Source: Patulibacter americanus DSM 16676 (GTDB taxonomy: Bacteria > Actinomycetota > Thermoleophilia > Solirubrobacterales > Solirubrobacteraceae). Taken from it: a DNA stretch of 64,000 bases. Shown piece after piece: positions 40,551 through 49,493 of the stretch. Position numbers and translations under genes: made by a program. The notes under the pieces were generated by a model. That model did no database searches. It was not told the origin of the DNA and saw only the letters and a list, made by a program, of their open reading frames with translations. Location of the stretch: positions 124,001-188,000 of the forward strand of contig NZ_ATUD01000004.1 of assembly GCF_000420025.1 (NCBI RefSeq), given 5' to 3'. Every line of letters begins with the position of its first letter. The stretch's first letter is position 1.

Positions 40551-41996
40551 TCAGGCGGCCGACGTCTCGAGCGGCCGCGCGTCGGCGGCGGGCTCGGCCG
40601 GCCGGTCCGCGCTGCGGGCGCGACGGCTGTCCCGCCACTCGCGGATCGCCCACGTCCAGCCGGCGCAGCCGCCGACGATGAGGATCGGCATGAGCGGCAG
40701 GTTGTAGCGGCCGTGCGCCACGGCGAGCGTGTGGACGCCCGTGGCGATGAGGATGCCCAGGCCGATGCTCGCGACGGCGGGGTCGCGGCGGCGGACGACG
40801 CCCCACACGATCCCCAGGCCCGCGAGGACGACGATCAGGATGTGGAGGACGGTCCACTGCGTCTGCGTCTTGTCGAAGCCGCCGCGGGCGTAGCGGGTCC
40901 ACATCTTCGCGGCCTTGAACGCCATCATCTGGCCGAACGAGAGCGGGTCGCCCAGCGCGTACTCCCGCAGGTTCTCCTTGGCGGCCTTCGACAGCGCGGC
41001 GTCGCGTTCAAGCCCGGGGTAGCGGGCGGCGACGTCGTCGAGCACCACCGAGGCCGGGATCCGCGTGTAGTGCCGATCGGCGTAGATGGGGTGGCGCCGA
41101 ACGATCTCGTCCTTCAGCGCGAACTTCATGTCGAACGTCGAGCCGTTGCCCGGGAGGAACGTGCCGACGAACAGCGCCGAGCCGCCGCCCGTGGTGACGG
41201 GCACGAGCTTCTCCGCCTTGCCGGTGGCGTAGATCGTCCAGGGGAGCACGACGATCGCGCAGAACGCGAGCAGCAGCGCCGCGGACTGGATCCCGCGCTT
41301 CCAGCCCTCCGTGTTGCCGAGCACGACGAGCCCGATCAGCGCGCAGAAGAGCGGGACGAACAGCAGGTCGGTGCGGGTGAGCAGGACCGCGCCGAACAGC
41401 GCGCCGGCGGTCGCCCACCACGGTCTGCTCCGCAGGCGCCACGCGAACGCGAGCGCCGTGAAGGCGGAGACGACGAAGAACGCCCCCAGTGGCTCTGAGA
41501 GCAGCGAGCTGGGTCCCCACGCCAGCGGCGGGTAGAGCGCGACGATCGCGGCACCGGCCACGCCCGTCCAGGCCCCCGTGAGCGCCCACCCCAGCGCGAA
41601 CGCCATCACGATCGTCAGGGTCGAGATGCCCCATTGGGCCCAGTGCAGCGTCTCCACGTCCTGACGCGACGCCGGATGCTCCCCGGGCGCCAGCGCGTAG
41701 GCGAGCGCGAAGACGTGCGGCGTGGCGGGGGGCCAGTGCAGGGCCTTGACCTCGCCGTCGCGCCGGATCTCGGCGCCGGTGCGCTCCGACTCCTTCGGCA
41801 CCGGGCCGCGGCGCGTGCGGCCCGTGTACTCCCCGCGCTTGGCGATGTTCTGCGCGATCCCCGTGTAGGACTGGGCGTCCGGGCTGAGCTTGGGCTGCGG
41901 GTCCAGCGCCTGCTGGGCCCGGATCCCGCCCCCGACGAGCAGGACGACCAGGAAGGCGAGCCACGCGTTGCGGGGGATCGATCGCAGCCGGGGCAT
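40551..41996 (-). CDS. Membrane glycosyltransferase, PMT_2/family 39-like (GT-C)
   Basis: 481 residues. A GT-C fold integral membrane enzyme that would transfer sugars from polyprenyl-phosphate donors to a lipid, polymer or protein outside the membrane. The first helix (NAWLAFLVVLLVGGGIRAQQAL) is followed by a loop with the acidic DAQSYTGIAQNIAKRGEY, the expected catalytic-Asp position. About ten further helices include AIVALYPPLAWGPSSLLSEPLGAFFVV and LFGAVLLTRTDLLFVPLFCALIGLVVL. A large exterior loop (residues ~275-370) and an Ala/Arg tail close the protein. ATG 41996 is fixed by its leaderless promoter. The acceptor is unknown. Confidence 0.82.
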   Translation of the reverse strand: MPRLRSIPRNAWLAFLVVLLVGGGIRAQQALDPQPKLSPDAQSYTGIAQNIAKRGEYTGRTRRGPVPKESERTGAEIRRDGEVKALHWPPATPHVFALAYALAPGEHPASRQDVETLHWAQWGISTLTIVMAFALGWALTGAWTGVAGAAIVALYPPLAWGPSSLLSEPLGAFFVVSAFTALAFAWRLRSRPWWATAGALFGAVLLTRTDLLFVPLFCALIGLVVLGNTEGWKRGIQSAALLLAFCAIVVLPWTIYATGKAEKLVPVTTGGGSALFVGTFLPGNGSTFDMKFALKDEIVRRHPIYADRHYTRIPASVVLDDVAARYPGLERDAALSKAAKENLREYALGDPLSFGQMMAFKAAKMWTRYARGGFDKTQTQWTVLHILIVVLAGLGIVWGVVRRRDPAVASIGLGILIATGVHTLAVAHGRYNLPLMPILIVGGCAGWTWAIREWRDSRRARSADRPAEPAADARPLETSAA

Positions 41997-42004
41997 CCGC
42001 GGGC

Positions 42005-42010
42005 ACGATA
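42005..42010 (-). promoter_or_regulatory. -10 element of the glycosyltransferase gene (leaderless)
   Basis: Minus-strand TATCGT ends 8 nt before ATG 41996. Confidence 0.55.
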
Positions 42011-42072
42011 CGGGGTGGACCCGACCCCACGACGCGGCCCACGCGGACGGGGATGCCGCCCGGCGGCGGCGG

Positions 42073-42078
42073 TACGGT
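42073..42078 (+). promoter_or_regulatory. -10 element of the Ala-rich membrane protein gene (leaderless)
   Basis: TACGGT ends 6 nt before ATG 42085. Confidence 0.55.
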
Positions 42079-42084
42079 CTGGGC

Positions 42085-42792
42085 ATGGCCGACGAGCACC
42101 GCCCGACCCCGCCCGCCGACGAGCCCCTGCCCGGGCCCGACGACGAGCGCCTCGAGGCGGCAGCCGACGCCCCGACCCGCGTCGTCCCGCCGGTCGAGCC
42201 CGCGCCGACCGGCAACGTCTCCGGCACCCCGGCCGCCCCGCCGCACCCCGCGTCGGCCCCGCCGCACCCGATCGAGGACATCGACGTCCCGCGCGGCCCG
42301 TCCGAGGCCGAGGTGCGCGCCGCCGAGGCCGCGGCCGCCGCGTCAGCGGCCGCCGCAGCGGCCGCGGCGGCCGCGAGCGCGGGGGCCGCCAGCGCGGGGG
42401 CGTCAGCCGGCGGTGCCGACGGGGAGCCCGCCGGCGGCGCGACCGCCGCGGGCGCCGCCGGGCCGAGCATGCGCGCCCGGGCCGCCGAGCGCACCGCCGA
42501 GGGCGCCAAGATCGCGGCCGACCGCGCCTCGCAGGCCGCCAGCGCAACGGTCCAGGCCCTGCGCGACACCGACGTGCACGAGATCGCGAAGAACACGACG
42601 AACCTCATCGAGAACACCCGCCCGTTCTTCCTCACGGCGTTCGCGATCGTCTTCGCGTTCCTCGCCGCGGTGGAGAACCACGCGGCGATCGGGGTCGCCT
42701 TCGCGATCGGCGCCGTGGTGTCCGTCCTCGGGGCCGCGTACTCCCGCGAGTTCGACGCGCTCCTGCGCGGGCGCGTCGAGCGCCGCCGCTGA
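42085..42792 (+). CDS. Ala/Pro-rich protein with two C-terminal membrane helices
   Basis: 235 residues, function unknown. Residues 1-75 are a Pro/Asp/Glu-rich, apparently disordered segment; ~75-130 are almost pure Ala, Ser and Gly; ~130-170 form a helix (RARAAERTAEGAKIAADRASQAA). Two closely spaced hydrophobic helices follow (FFLTAFAIVFAFLAAVE and AAIGVAFAIGAVVSVLGAAY), with a short basic C-terminus (LLRGRVERRR). It is divergent from the glycosyltransferase gene with an 88-bp shared promoter region. Confidence 0.72.
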   Translation: MADEHRPTPPADEPLPGPDDERLEAAADAPTRVVPPVEPAPTGNVSGTPAAPPHPASAPPHPIEDIDVPRGPSEAEVRAAEAAAAASAAAAAAAAAASAGAASAGASAGGADGEPAGGATAAGAAGPSMRARAAERTAEGAKIAADRASQAASATVQALRDTDVHEIAKNTTNLIENTRPFFLTAFAIVFAFLAAVENHAAIGVAFAIGAVVSVLGAAYSREFDALLRGRVERRR

Positions 42793-42877
42793 GCGGCGGC
42801 CGCCCCGAGCGGGCCGCGCCTCGGGGACGGGTCGGCTCCGGGGGGGCACGCGCGTGCCGAGGCCCCGGGTACGCCCC

Positions 42878-44389
42878 TCAGAGCACGTGGCCGAGCTGGC
42901 GCGCCGCGCGGAGCGCCAGCCAGACCTCGGTCGTCCCCGCGGTGGTCGCCAGGTCCCGGCCCGTCAGCTCGGCGAAGCGTCGTAGCCGGTAGGCCAGGGT
43001 GTTGACGTGCACGTGCAGCGAGGCCGCGGCCGCCGACGTCGCCCGGTCGCGCTCCAGCCAGCGCAGGGCGGAGGGCACGAGCGCGCTGCCGTGCTGCTCG
43101 TCGTAGCGGAGCGCCGGCCCGAGGACCTGCTCGACGAGCGCCGCGAGGCCGACCGGGTCGTCGGGCAGCCAGCGGCTCGTGGCGTCGTCGGCGTAGACCA
43201 CGAGCGCCCGGCCGGTGGCACGGGCGGCCAGCGCCGCGGCCGTGGCCTCGCGCCGCGCGACGGCCATCGGCTCGTTCGCGGTGAATGGACGCGACACCCC
43301 GGCCCGCAGGCCGGGCACCGACTCGAGCGCCCGCCGCGGGGCCGCGCTGTCGACGAAGAGCACGAAGAGGTCGGCCGCCGTGCGCAGCACCAGGTGGGGG
43401 CCGGCGTGCTCGGCCAGGGCTCGGACGACGACGGTCTCGAGCCCGTCCTCGTCCTCGAGCCGCACGGCGGCGAGGGCGAGCGTGGCGTCGGCGCCGAACC
43501 CCGCGCGGTCCAGGCGCCGGCGGACGACCGCGGGGGAGTGCTCGAGGTGCAGCAGCTCCGACAGGGTCTCCGCGCCCTCGCGGCGCAGGATCTCCTGGCG
43601 GTGGCGGAGCATCGTGAGCTGCAGGGCCGCGACCGTCGCCATGTGCTGGACCACGGCCAGTCCCGAGGGTCGCGCGCCCTCGCGCTCGAGGACGACGAGG
43701 TGGCCGGCCGCCGGCTCGCCTGCCGACGCGATCGGGACGACGAAGCCGCCGGGGATCGTCGGCGGGGCGTCGGCGCGGTCGGGCAGGAGCGCGAGCTGCG
43801 CCGGCGGCGGCACGGCGATCCCCGGGAGCAGCGGCCGGTGCTGCGGGGTGCAGGCGTAGAGGTCGTAGCCCGACAGCTGCTCGAGCCGGGCGAAGACGGC
43901 CGCGGGGTCGAGATCCTCCGCCGCGAGCCAGCGCAGCGCCCCGAAGACCTGCAGCTGCGCGCCGAGCCGCTGCCCGAGGTCGCTCTGCAGCGCGGCCGCC
44001 GCCTCCTGCGTGATCGCGATGAAGGGGACGGAGAGGGGGACCTCGATGAGCGGGAACCCGCGCTCGTCGGCCGCGGCGAGCATCGTCCGGCTCAGCGGCG
44101 GGGCGTGCAGGGCCGAGGACACCGCGAGCGCGGCGACGCCCGCGTCGTCGAGCCGTTCGAGGTAGGCGCGCTGCTCGGCCGCCCGCCGCGGCACCGCCAG
44201 TCCCGTGGTCATGATCAGCTCCGCGCCGAGCAGCCACGGGGTCGGATCCTCGAGGTCGGACACGTGCGCCCAGGACACTTTGCGCCCGACCCCGTCCGTG
44301 CCGGCCAGCAGCCGCAGCTGCAGGGCGGGGGCCTGCAGGAGCTCGTCGACCGTGAGGCCGCCGGGGGAGGACGGGAGACGGGGGCTCAT
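42878..44389 (-). CDS. pucR: PucR family transcriptional regulator
   Basis: 503 residues. PucR regulators control purine and other nitrogen-compound catabolism. The N-terminal PucR-1 domain is TVDELLQAPALQLRLLAGTDGVGRKVSWAHVSDLEDPTPWLLGAELIMTTG. The C-terminal helix-turn-helix (HTH_30) is RATSAAAASLHVHVNTLAYRLRRFAELTGRDL, the typical 'hvH.NTl.YRL..ieeltG' pattern. The middle is a GAF-like segment with no assigned ligand. It is divergent from the NCS1 permease gene (121 bp apart), which argues for control of the 44511-50384 cluster. ATG 44389 has TAAGTT 10 nt upstream. Confidence 0.9.
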   Translation of the reverse strand: MSPRLPSSPGGLTVDELLQAPALQLRLLAGTDGVGRKVSWAHVSDLEDPTPWLLGAELIMTTGLAVPRRAAEQRAYLERLDDAGVAALAVSSALHAPPLSRTMLAAADERGFPLIEVPLSVPFIAITQEAAAALQSDLGQRLGAQLQVFGALRWLAAEDLDPAAVFARLEQLSGYDLYACTPQHRPLLPGIAVPPPAQLALLPDRADAPPTIPGGFVVPIASAGEPAAGHLVVLEREGARPSGLAVVQHMATVAALQLTMLRHRQEILRREGAETLSELLHLEHSPAVVRRRLDRAGFGADATLALAAVRLEDEDGLETVVVRALAEHAGPHLVLRTAADLFVLFVDSAAPRRALESVPGLRAGVSRPFTANEPMAVARREATAAALAARATGRALVVYADDATSRWLPDDPVGLAALVEQVLGPALRYDEQHGSALVPSALRWLERDRATSAAAASLHVHVNTLAYRLRRFAELTGRDLATTAGTTEVWLALRAARQLGHVL

Positions 44390-44399
44390 GCGACACCAC

Positions 44400-44405
44400 A
44401 ACTTA
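44400..44405 (-). promoter_or_regulatory. -10 element of pucR
   Basis: Minus-strand TAAGTT ends 10 nt before ATG 44389, giving a leader of only a few nt. Confidence 0.45.
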
Positions 44406-44510
44406 GAGCGCGATCTTCGTGGGCGCCTCCCATTGCTGCGTGACGCTCGTCCGGAGAGGGTGGTCCCCGACGACGGGCGCACCCCGCCCCGCGAAAAGGA
44501 CCACGGCACC

Positions 44511-46112
44511 ATGACGCACCCCGAGACCCTCCCGCCACCGAGCGCGCCGGGCGCCCGCGACCCCGACGCCTCCGCGCCCCGGGCGCTGCGCGGGGTCGAG
44601 GTGCGCTCCATCGACTACGTGCCCGAGGACGAGCGCCACGGCCACGTCTGGCAGCAGGGACCGTTCTGGTTCCTGGGCAACTTCCAGCCCTTCACCGTCG
44701 CCATCGGGCTCGTCGGCCCGGCGCTCGGGCTCTCGCTCTGGTGGACGATCCTCGCCGCCACGCTCGGCATCCTCAGCGGCACGCTGTTCATGGCGTTCCA
44801 CGCCTCGCAGGGGCCGGTGCTCGGGCTGCCGCAGATGATCCAGTCGCGCGCGCAGCTCGGCCATCGCGGCGTGGTGATCGCGCTCTTCGGCACGGTCTTC
44901 ACGTTCGTCGGCTTCAACGTGATCGACACGGTGATCATCAAGGAGGGCCTCTCGGCGATCTATGGCTGGGACGCCGCGATCGTCGGGCTCGTGATCACCG
45001 TGGTCGCCGTGGTCCTCGCCATCTACGGCCACGACTGGCTGCACCGGGCGTTCCAGGTCCTGCTCGTGATCTCGTTCCCGTTCTGGATCGTGCTGACGAT
45101 CGCGATCGTCACGGGCGGCATCGACACCCCGAAGGCCGTGTCCGGCGACTTCACGTTCGTCGCGTTCATGGTCCAGTTCACGGTGGCGCTGTCCTACAAC
45201 GTGACCTACGCGCCGTACGTGTCGGACTACTCGCGCTATCTGCCGAAGGACACGAAGACGGGCGCCATCGTCGGCGCCGTGTTCGGCGGGGCCTCCCTCT
45301 CCGCAATCTGGCTGATCGCGATCGGCGCGTTCCTCGCCTCGAAGCTGGGCGCCTCGGACGCCCTGGTCGGCATCCACGACGCCGGCAACCAGATCGCGGG
45401 CTGGGTCGGGTCCGTCCTGGCGCTGCTGGCCGTCGCCGCGCTCGTCGCCACGATGGCGCTCAACGCCTACAGCGGCATGCTCACCGTGATCACGGGCATC
45501 GACTCGCTGCGGCCCATCACGCCGACCCGCCGGCTGCGCGTCGTCGTGATCCTCGCGCTGGCCGTGGTCTGGTCCGTGGTCGGCATCGGGCTCATCCAGA
45601 GCTACGGCACCGCCCTGGGCGACACGCTGATCATCATGCTCTACCTCCTGGTGCCGTGGACGGCGGTGAACCTCGTCGACTTCTTCTGGGTCCGGCGCGG
45701 GCACTACGCCATCACCGACCTGTTCACGCCGACGGGCATCTACGGCGCCTGGGCGTGGCGGGGCCTCGTCGCCTACGCCGTCGGGCTGCTCGTGACGCTG
45801 CCGTTCCTCGTGACGTCGTTCTACACCGGGTTCGTGGCGAGCTGGATCAGTGACATCGACGTCTCCGCGATCGTCGGCCTCGCGGTCACCGCGGTGGTCT
45901 ACCTCGTGCTGACCCGCTCGCTCGACGTCGCCGCCGAGGAGCCGGCGATCGCCGCCAGCGAGGAGGCCCTCCGCCTGGCGCTGCACGACGGTTCCGGCAC
46001 GCCCGGAGGACCCGCCACCACGGGTGGGTCCGGCACGACCGGCGGGCCGGGCACCACCGGGGGCTCCGGCACGACCGGCGGCGCCACCGCGGCCCCCGGG
46101 GCACCCGCATGA
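44511..46112 (+). CDS. NCS1 family nucleobase/allantoin/hydantoin permease
   Basis: 533 residues, about 12 helices. NCS1 permeases import purines, pyrimidines, allantoin or hydantoins with Na+ or H+. The N-terminal VRSIDYVPEDERHG, then FWFLGNFQPFTVAIGLVG, SYNVTYAPYVSDYSRYLPKDTKTGAIV and WTAVNLVDFFWVRRGHYAITDLF are family landmarks. The last ~35 residues form a Gly/Thr/Ser tail built from GSGTTGG-like units. ATG 44511 has AAAGGA 10 nt upstream. It heads a tightly packed operon: the dehydrogenase ATG overlaps its stop (ATGA). The substrate is likely the source compound for the downstream amidohydrolases. Confidence 0.88.
   Translation: MTHPETLPPPSAPGARDPDASAPRALRGVEVRSIDYVPEDERHGHVWQQGPFWFLGNFQPFTVAIGLVGPALGLSLWWTILAATLGILSGTLFMAFHASQGPVLGLPQMIQSRAQLGHRGVVIALFGTVFTFVGFNVIDTVIIKEGLSAIYGWDAAIVGLVITVVAVVLAIYGHDWLHRAFQVLLVISFPFWIVLTIAIVTGGIDTPKAVSGDFTFVAFMVQFTVALSYNVTYAPYVSDYSRYLPKDTKTGAIVGAVFGGASLSAIWLIAIGAFLASKLGASDALVGIHDAGNQIAGWVGSVLALLAVAALVATMALNAYSGMLTVITGIDSLRPITPTRRLRVVVILALAVVWSVVGIGLIQSYGTALGDTLIIMLYLLVPWTAVNLVDFFWVRRGHYAITDLFTPTGIYGAWAWRGLVAYAVGLLVTLPFLVTSFYTGFVASWISDIDVSAIVGLAVTAVVYLVLTRSLDVAAEEPAIAASEEALRLALHDGSGTPGGPATTGGSGTTGGPGTTGGSGTTGGATAAPGAPA
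46017..46082 (+). repeat. Coding repeat (TTGGxG units) in the permease tail
   Basis: Four imperfect copies of a 15-18 bp unit encoding T-T-G-G-S/P-G at the 3' end of the NCS1 gene, probably from slippage. Confidence 0.7.
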
Positions 46113-47209
46113 GCACGACGACCCGCGCCGCCGTCTTCTCGACCCCGGGCGCCCCGCTGGCGCTCGAGGATCTGCGCCTGGCCGACCCCGGACCGGGCGA
46201 GGTGCTCGTCCGGATCCACGCCAGCGGCGTCTGCCACTCCGACCTCCACGTCGTCGACGGCGGCTGGCCCGTCGACGGCCCCACGGTCCTCGGCCACGAG
46301 GGCGCGGGCGTCGTCGAGCGCGTCGGTCCCGGCGTCGGCGGACTCGCGGTGGGCGACCGCGTGATGCTCTCGTGGTTCGCCCCATGCCGCGCCTGCCGGC
46401 GCTGCTCGGCGGGCGAGGCATGGCTGTGCGAGGACACCCGCGCGCTGGAGAACGTCCTGCCGGACGGCAGCTCGCGCCTGAGCCGCCCCGACGGCACCGT
46501 CGTCGCACCGTACCTCGGCCTCGGCACGTTCTCCGAGCTCGTCGTCGCTCCGCGCTCCGCGGTCGTGCGGGCCCCCGACGACGTGCCGTTCGAGGTCGCC
46601 GCGCTCATCGGCTGCGCGGTCACGACCGGCATCGGGGCCGTCACGAACACCGCCGAGGTGCGGCCCGGCCGCTCCGCCGTCGTCCTCGGCTGCGGCGGCG
46701 TCGGCCTGGCCACCGTGCTCGGGCTCGCGCTCGTCGGGGCCGACCCGATCGTGGCCGTCGACCTGTCGGACGAGCGGCTCGAGGTCGCCCGCTCCCTGGG
46801 CGCGACCGTCACCCTGCGCGGTGACGACCCGGACCTGGCCGCGCACGTGCAGCGCGCCACGGGCGGCGCCGACTTCGTGTTCGAGGCCATCGGCTCCGGC
46901 CGCACGATCGAGTCCGCGATCGCCATGACCGGGCGGGGCGGCGCCGCCGTGCTCGTCGGCATGCCGGGTGCCGGCGTGCAGGCCACGTTCGACCCGTTCG
47001 TGCTCGCGGATCAGGGCAAGCGCGTCCTGGGCTGCAACTACGGCTCGAGCGTCCCCGACGTCGACTTCCCGCGCATCGCTCGGCTCTACGCCACCGGGCG
47101 GCTCCCCCTGGACCGCCTCCTGGGCGACCGGCGCCCCCTCGACCAGGTCGACGGCGCGCTCGCCGACCTGCAGGCCGCCGTCGGCCTGCGCACCGTGCTC
47201 GTCCCGTGA
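46109..47209 (+). CDS. Zinc-dependent alcohol dehydrogenase (MDR family)
   Basis: 366 residues. Catalytic zinc ligands Cys42 (GVCHSDLH), His63-Glu64 (GHEGAG) and a later Cys (IGCAVTTG) are in place. The structural zinc loop has Cys93, Cys96, Cys99 and Cys107 (APCRACRRCSAGEAWLC). The NAD-binding motif is GCGGVGLATVLG. The C-terminal CNYGSSVPDVDFPRIARLYATGRLPLDRLL resembles class III or mycothiol/NDMA-dependent alcohol dehydrogenases. It would oxidise an alcohol or hemithioacetal in the PucR-controlled pathway. The start overlaps the permease stop; the next gene is 43 nt downstream. Confidence 0.92.
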   Translation: MSTTTRAAVFSTPGAPLALEDLRLADPGPGEVLVRIHASGVCHSDLHVVDGGWPVDGPTVLGHEGAGVVERVGPGVGGLAVGDRVMLSWFAPCRACRRCSAGEAWLCEDTRALENVLPDGSSRLSRPDGTVVAPYLGLGTFSELVVAPRSAVVRAPDDVPFEVAALIGCAVTTGIGAVTNTAEVRPGRSAVVLGCGGVGLATVLGLALVGADPIVAVDLSDERLEVARSLGATVTLRGDDPDLAAHVQRATGGADFVFEAIGSGRTIESAIAMTGRGGAAVLVGMPGAGVQATFDPFVLADQGKRVLGCNYGSSVPDVDFPRIARLYATGRLPLDRLLGDRRPLDQVDGALADLQAAVGLRTVLVP

Positions 47210-47252
47210 CCGGACCCGCACGCACCACCGTCTCTCCGAAGAGGATCCCCGC

Positions 47253-48248
47253 ATGAGCACCGACACCCAGCAGGCGACCGCCCAGGCCCACCAGGCCGCG
47301 ATGGCCACGGCCGCCGAGCCGCCCTTCCACGACGAGCTGACCGAGGTCTGGGGTGCCCGCTGGGGCGCCGAGGACGAGGTCGGCGTGCTGCGCCGCGTGC
47401 TCGTCCGCCAGCCCGGCCAGGAGCTCGCCGCCGTCCGCGAGGACGCGTGGGACCCGGAGCGCGGCGCGCTCGTCGACCCCGACGGCCGCTGGTACTGGAC
47501 GGACCGCTCCGCGCCGGACCTCGACCTGGTGCACGAGCAGCACGCGGGCCTGGTCGCCGCGCTGCAGGCCGAGGGCATCGAGGTCGACGTGGCGCCGCCG
47601 CTCGGCGGGGGCTACGTCAAGGCCGTCTACACGCGCGACCCGTCCATCACGGTGCCGGGCGGCGCGATCGTCGGCCGCATGGGCGTGCGGATGCGCCGCG
47701 GCGAGGAGCCGCACACGACCCGCACACTGGCGAACGCGGGCATGCCGATCCTCGGCACGATCACGGGCACGGGCACGCTCGAGGGCGGGAGCTTCGTGAA
47801 GCTCCGCCGCGACCTGGCGCTCCTGGGCACCTCCATCCGCTGCAACCGGGCGGGCGCGGAGCAGCTGCGCACCCTGCTGGCGCTGCAGGGCGTCGAGTTG
47901 CGGCTCGTGCCGATCCCGGGCTACAGCATCCACCTCGACCTGCACCTCGCGATGGTCGACGCGGAGCGTGCGCTCGTCGACCCGACCGGGCTGCCGTTCG
48001 ACCTGCTCGAGGACCTGAAGGCGCTGGGCATCGAGACGATCACCGCCGCCCCGGGCGAGGAGTGGGGCCTGAACCTGCTGTGCCTGCGGCCGGGGCGGGT
48101 GCTGATGGCGGAGGGCAGCCCGCGCACCGGCGAGCGGCTCGAGCGCGCGGGCATCGAGGTCGTCACCGTGCCGTACGACGAGATCCAGAAGAACGGCGGC
48201 GGCGTCCACTGCTCGACGATCGAGCTCGTCCGCGACCCGGCCCGATGA
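47253..48248 (+). CDS. Guanidino-group modifying enzyme (arginine deiminase/DDAH-like)
   Basis: 331 residues. Member of the amidinotransferase (GME) superfamily that hydrolyses or transfers amidino groups through a covalent Cys adduct. Expected catalytic residues are all present: Asp129 in YTRDPS, Glu177 in LEGGSF, His227 in IHLDLHL and nucleophile Cys320 in GGVHCST. The fold repeats (VLVRQPGQEL; PGYSIHLDLHLAMVDAERALVDPTGLP) match DDAH-family proteins. The substrate is not arginine-specific by inspection. GAGGAT lies 6 nt before ATG 47253. Its stop overlaps the carbamoylase ATG (ATGA). Its place with an NCS1 permease, a carbamoylase and an amidohydrolase suggests breakdown of a guanidino or ureido compound. 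Confidence 0.85.
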   Translation: MSTDTQQATAQAHQAAMATAAEPPFHDELTEVWGARWGAEDEVGVLRRVLVRQPGQELAAVREDAWDPERGALVDPDGRWYWTDRSAPDLDLVHEQHAGLVAALQAEGIEVDVAPPLGGGYVKAVYTRDPSITVPGGAIVGRMGVRMRRGEEPHTTRTLANAGMPILGTITGTGTLEGGSFVKLRRDLALLGTSIRCNRAGAEQLRTLLALQGVELRLVPIPGYSIHLDLHLAMVDAERALVDPTGLPFDLLEDLKALGIETITAAPGEEWGLNLLCLRPGRVLMAEGSPRTGERLERAGIEVVTVPYDEIQKNGGGVHCSTIELVRDPAR

Positions 48249-49480
48249 GCGCCGACGTCGCGGCCCACGTCGACGGGGACGCTCTCTGGGCCGACCTGAT
48301 GGCGATGGCCGAGGTCGGCGCGACGCCCGCCGGCGGCTCGCGGCGGCTCGCGCTGACGGACGAGGACGCCGCCGGCCGGGAGCTGTTCCTGCGCTGGACG
48401 GCCGCCGCCGGGCTGGTCCCGCGAACCGACCGGGCGGGCAACCTCTACCTGCGGCGCGCGGGGACGGACCCGTCGCGCGCGCCGGTGCTCGTCGGCAGCC
48501 ACCTCGACACCCAGCCCGACGGCGGCCGCTTCGACGGCGTGCTCGGCGTCCTCGCCGGGCTCGAGGCCGTACGGGCGCTCGACCGCGCCGGCGTGGAGAG
48601 CGCCGCGCCGATCGACATCGTCGTGTGGAGCAACGAGGAGGGTGGGCGGTTCCCGCGCTTCTGCACCGGCTCAGCGGCGTTCGCCGGCGTCACCCCGCTG
48701 GACGAGGTCCGTGCGCTCCAGGCCTTCGACGGCCCGACCTACGGGGCGGAGCTCGACCGCCTCGGGTGGTCGACGGGCGAGGAGCCGGGCGCCACGCGTC
48801 CCGCCGCGTACCTCGAGCTGCACATCGAGCAGGGCCCGGAGCTCGAGGCCCGCGGCGTGCCGGTGGGCATCGTCCGCGGGATCCGCGGGATCCGCCAGCT
48901 CGACGTGCGCATCGCCGGCAAGGAGGGGCACGCCGGCTCGCGCATGACGGGCCGCCTCGACGCCGGACGCGCGGCGGCGCGGGTCATCGAGGCGCTGGCG
49001 TGGGTGGCAGAGGAGGACGGCGCCGCGAGCGTCACCGTCGGCCGGCTCGAGCTCGACCCGAACGCCCCCTCCGTCGTGCCGGGCCGGGCGCACCTCGTCG
49101 CCGACGTCCGCCCGGGCGACCTCGACGACCCCGCGCCCCTCGTGGCCGCTGCCGTGCGGGCGATCGAGGAGGCCGTGGGCGACCTCGGCCTGACCGTCGA
49201 GATCGACGAGCGCCGCTTGGTCTACGGACCGATCGCGTTCGACGACGCGGTGCTGGATCCGTTGCGCTCCGCCGCGGCACGGCTGGGCGAGGAAGCGGTC
49301 GAGCTCGTGAGCCCCGCCGGCCACGACGCGGGCCACGTCGCCCGGGTCTGCCCGACCGGCATGCTCTTCGTCCCGTGCCGGGACGGCCTGAGCCACCACC
49401 CCGACGAGGCGATCGAGCCCGCGCACGCCACCGCGGCCACCCGGGTGCTCGCCGAGGCGCTGGCGGAGCTGGCGGCATGA
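48245..49480 (+). CDS. M20 family Zn-dependent carbamoylase/allantoate amidohydrolase-like
   Basis: 411 residues. The family hydrolyses N-carbamoyl amino acids, allantoate or ureidoglycolate. Metal and catalytic residues: His86 and Asp97 (GSHLDTQPDGGRFDG), Glu131/Glu132 (WSNEEGGRF), His193 (LELHIEQGPEL, the hallmark of the hydantoinase/carbamoylase branch) and His in LSHHPDE. The dimerisation lid is GIRGIRQLDVRIAGKEGHAGSRM. A Cys replaces the usual residue in RFCTGSAAF. ATG 48245 overlaps the preceding stop. Nitrogen release from a carbamoylated intermediate is the probable step. Confidence 0.9.
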   Translation: MSADVAAHVDGDALWADLMAMAEVGATPAGGSRRLALTDEDAAGRELFLRWTAAAGLVPRTDRAGNLYLRRAGTDPSRAPVLVGSHLDTQPDGGRFDGVLGVLAGLEAVRALDRAGVESAAPIDIVVWSNEEGGRFPRFCTGSAAFAGVTPLDEVRALQAFDGPTYGAELDRLGWSTGEEPGATRPAAYLELHIEQGPELEARGVPVGIVRGIRGIRQLDVRIAGKEGHAGSRMTGRLDAGRAAARVIEALAWVAEEDGAASVTVGRLELDPNAPSVVPGRAHLVADVRPGDLDDPAPLVAAAVRAIEEAVGDLGLTVEIDERRLVYGPIAFDDAVLDPLRSAAARLGEEAVELVSPAGHDAGHVARVCPTGMLFVPCRDGLSHHPDEAIEPAHATAATRVLAEALAELAA

Positions 49481-49493
49481 GGACGGAGAGACG

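Noticed and set aside
41997..44399. Upstream two thirds of a 1282-codon minus-strand open frame
   Set aside because: It is antisense to the Ala-rich membrane protein and overlaps the pucR gene in another frame. Its residue composition is Arg/Ala/Pro shadow typical of 75% G+C DNA. Only the part from ATG 41996 is a real gene.
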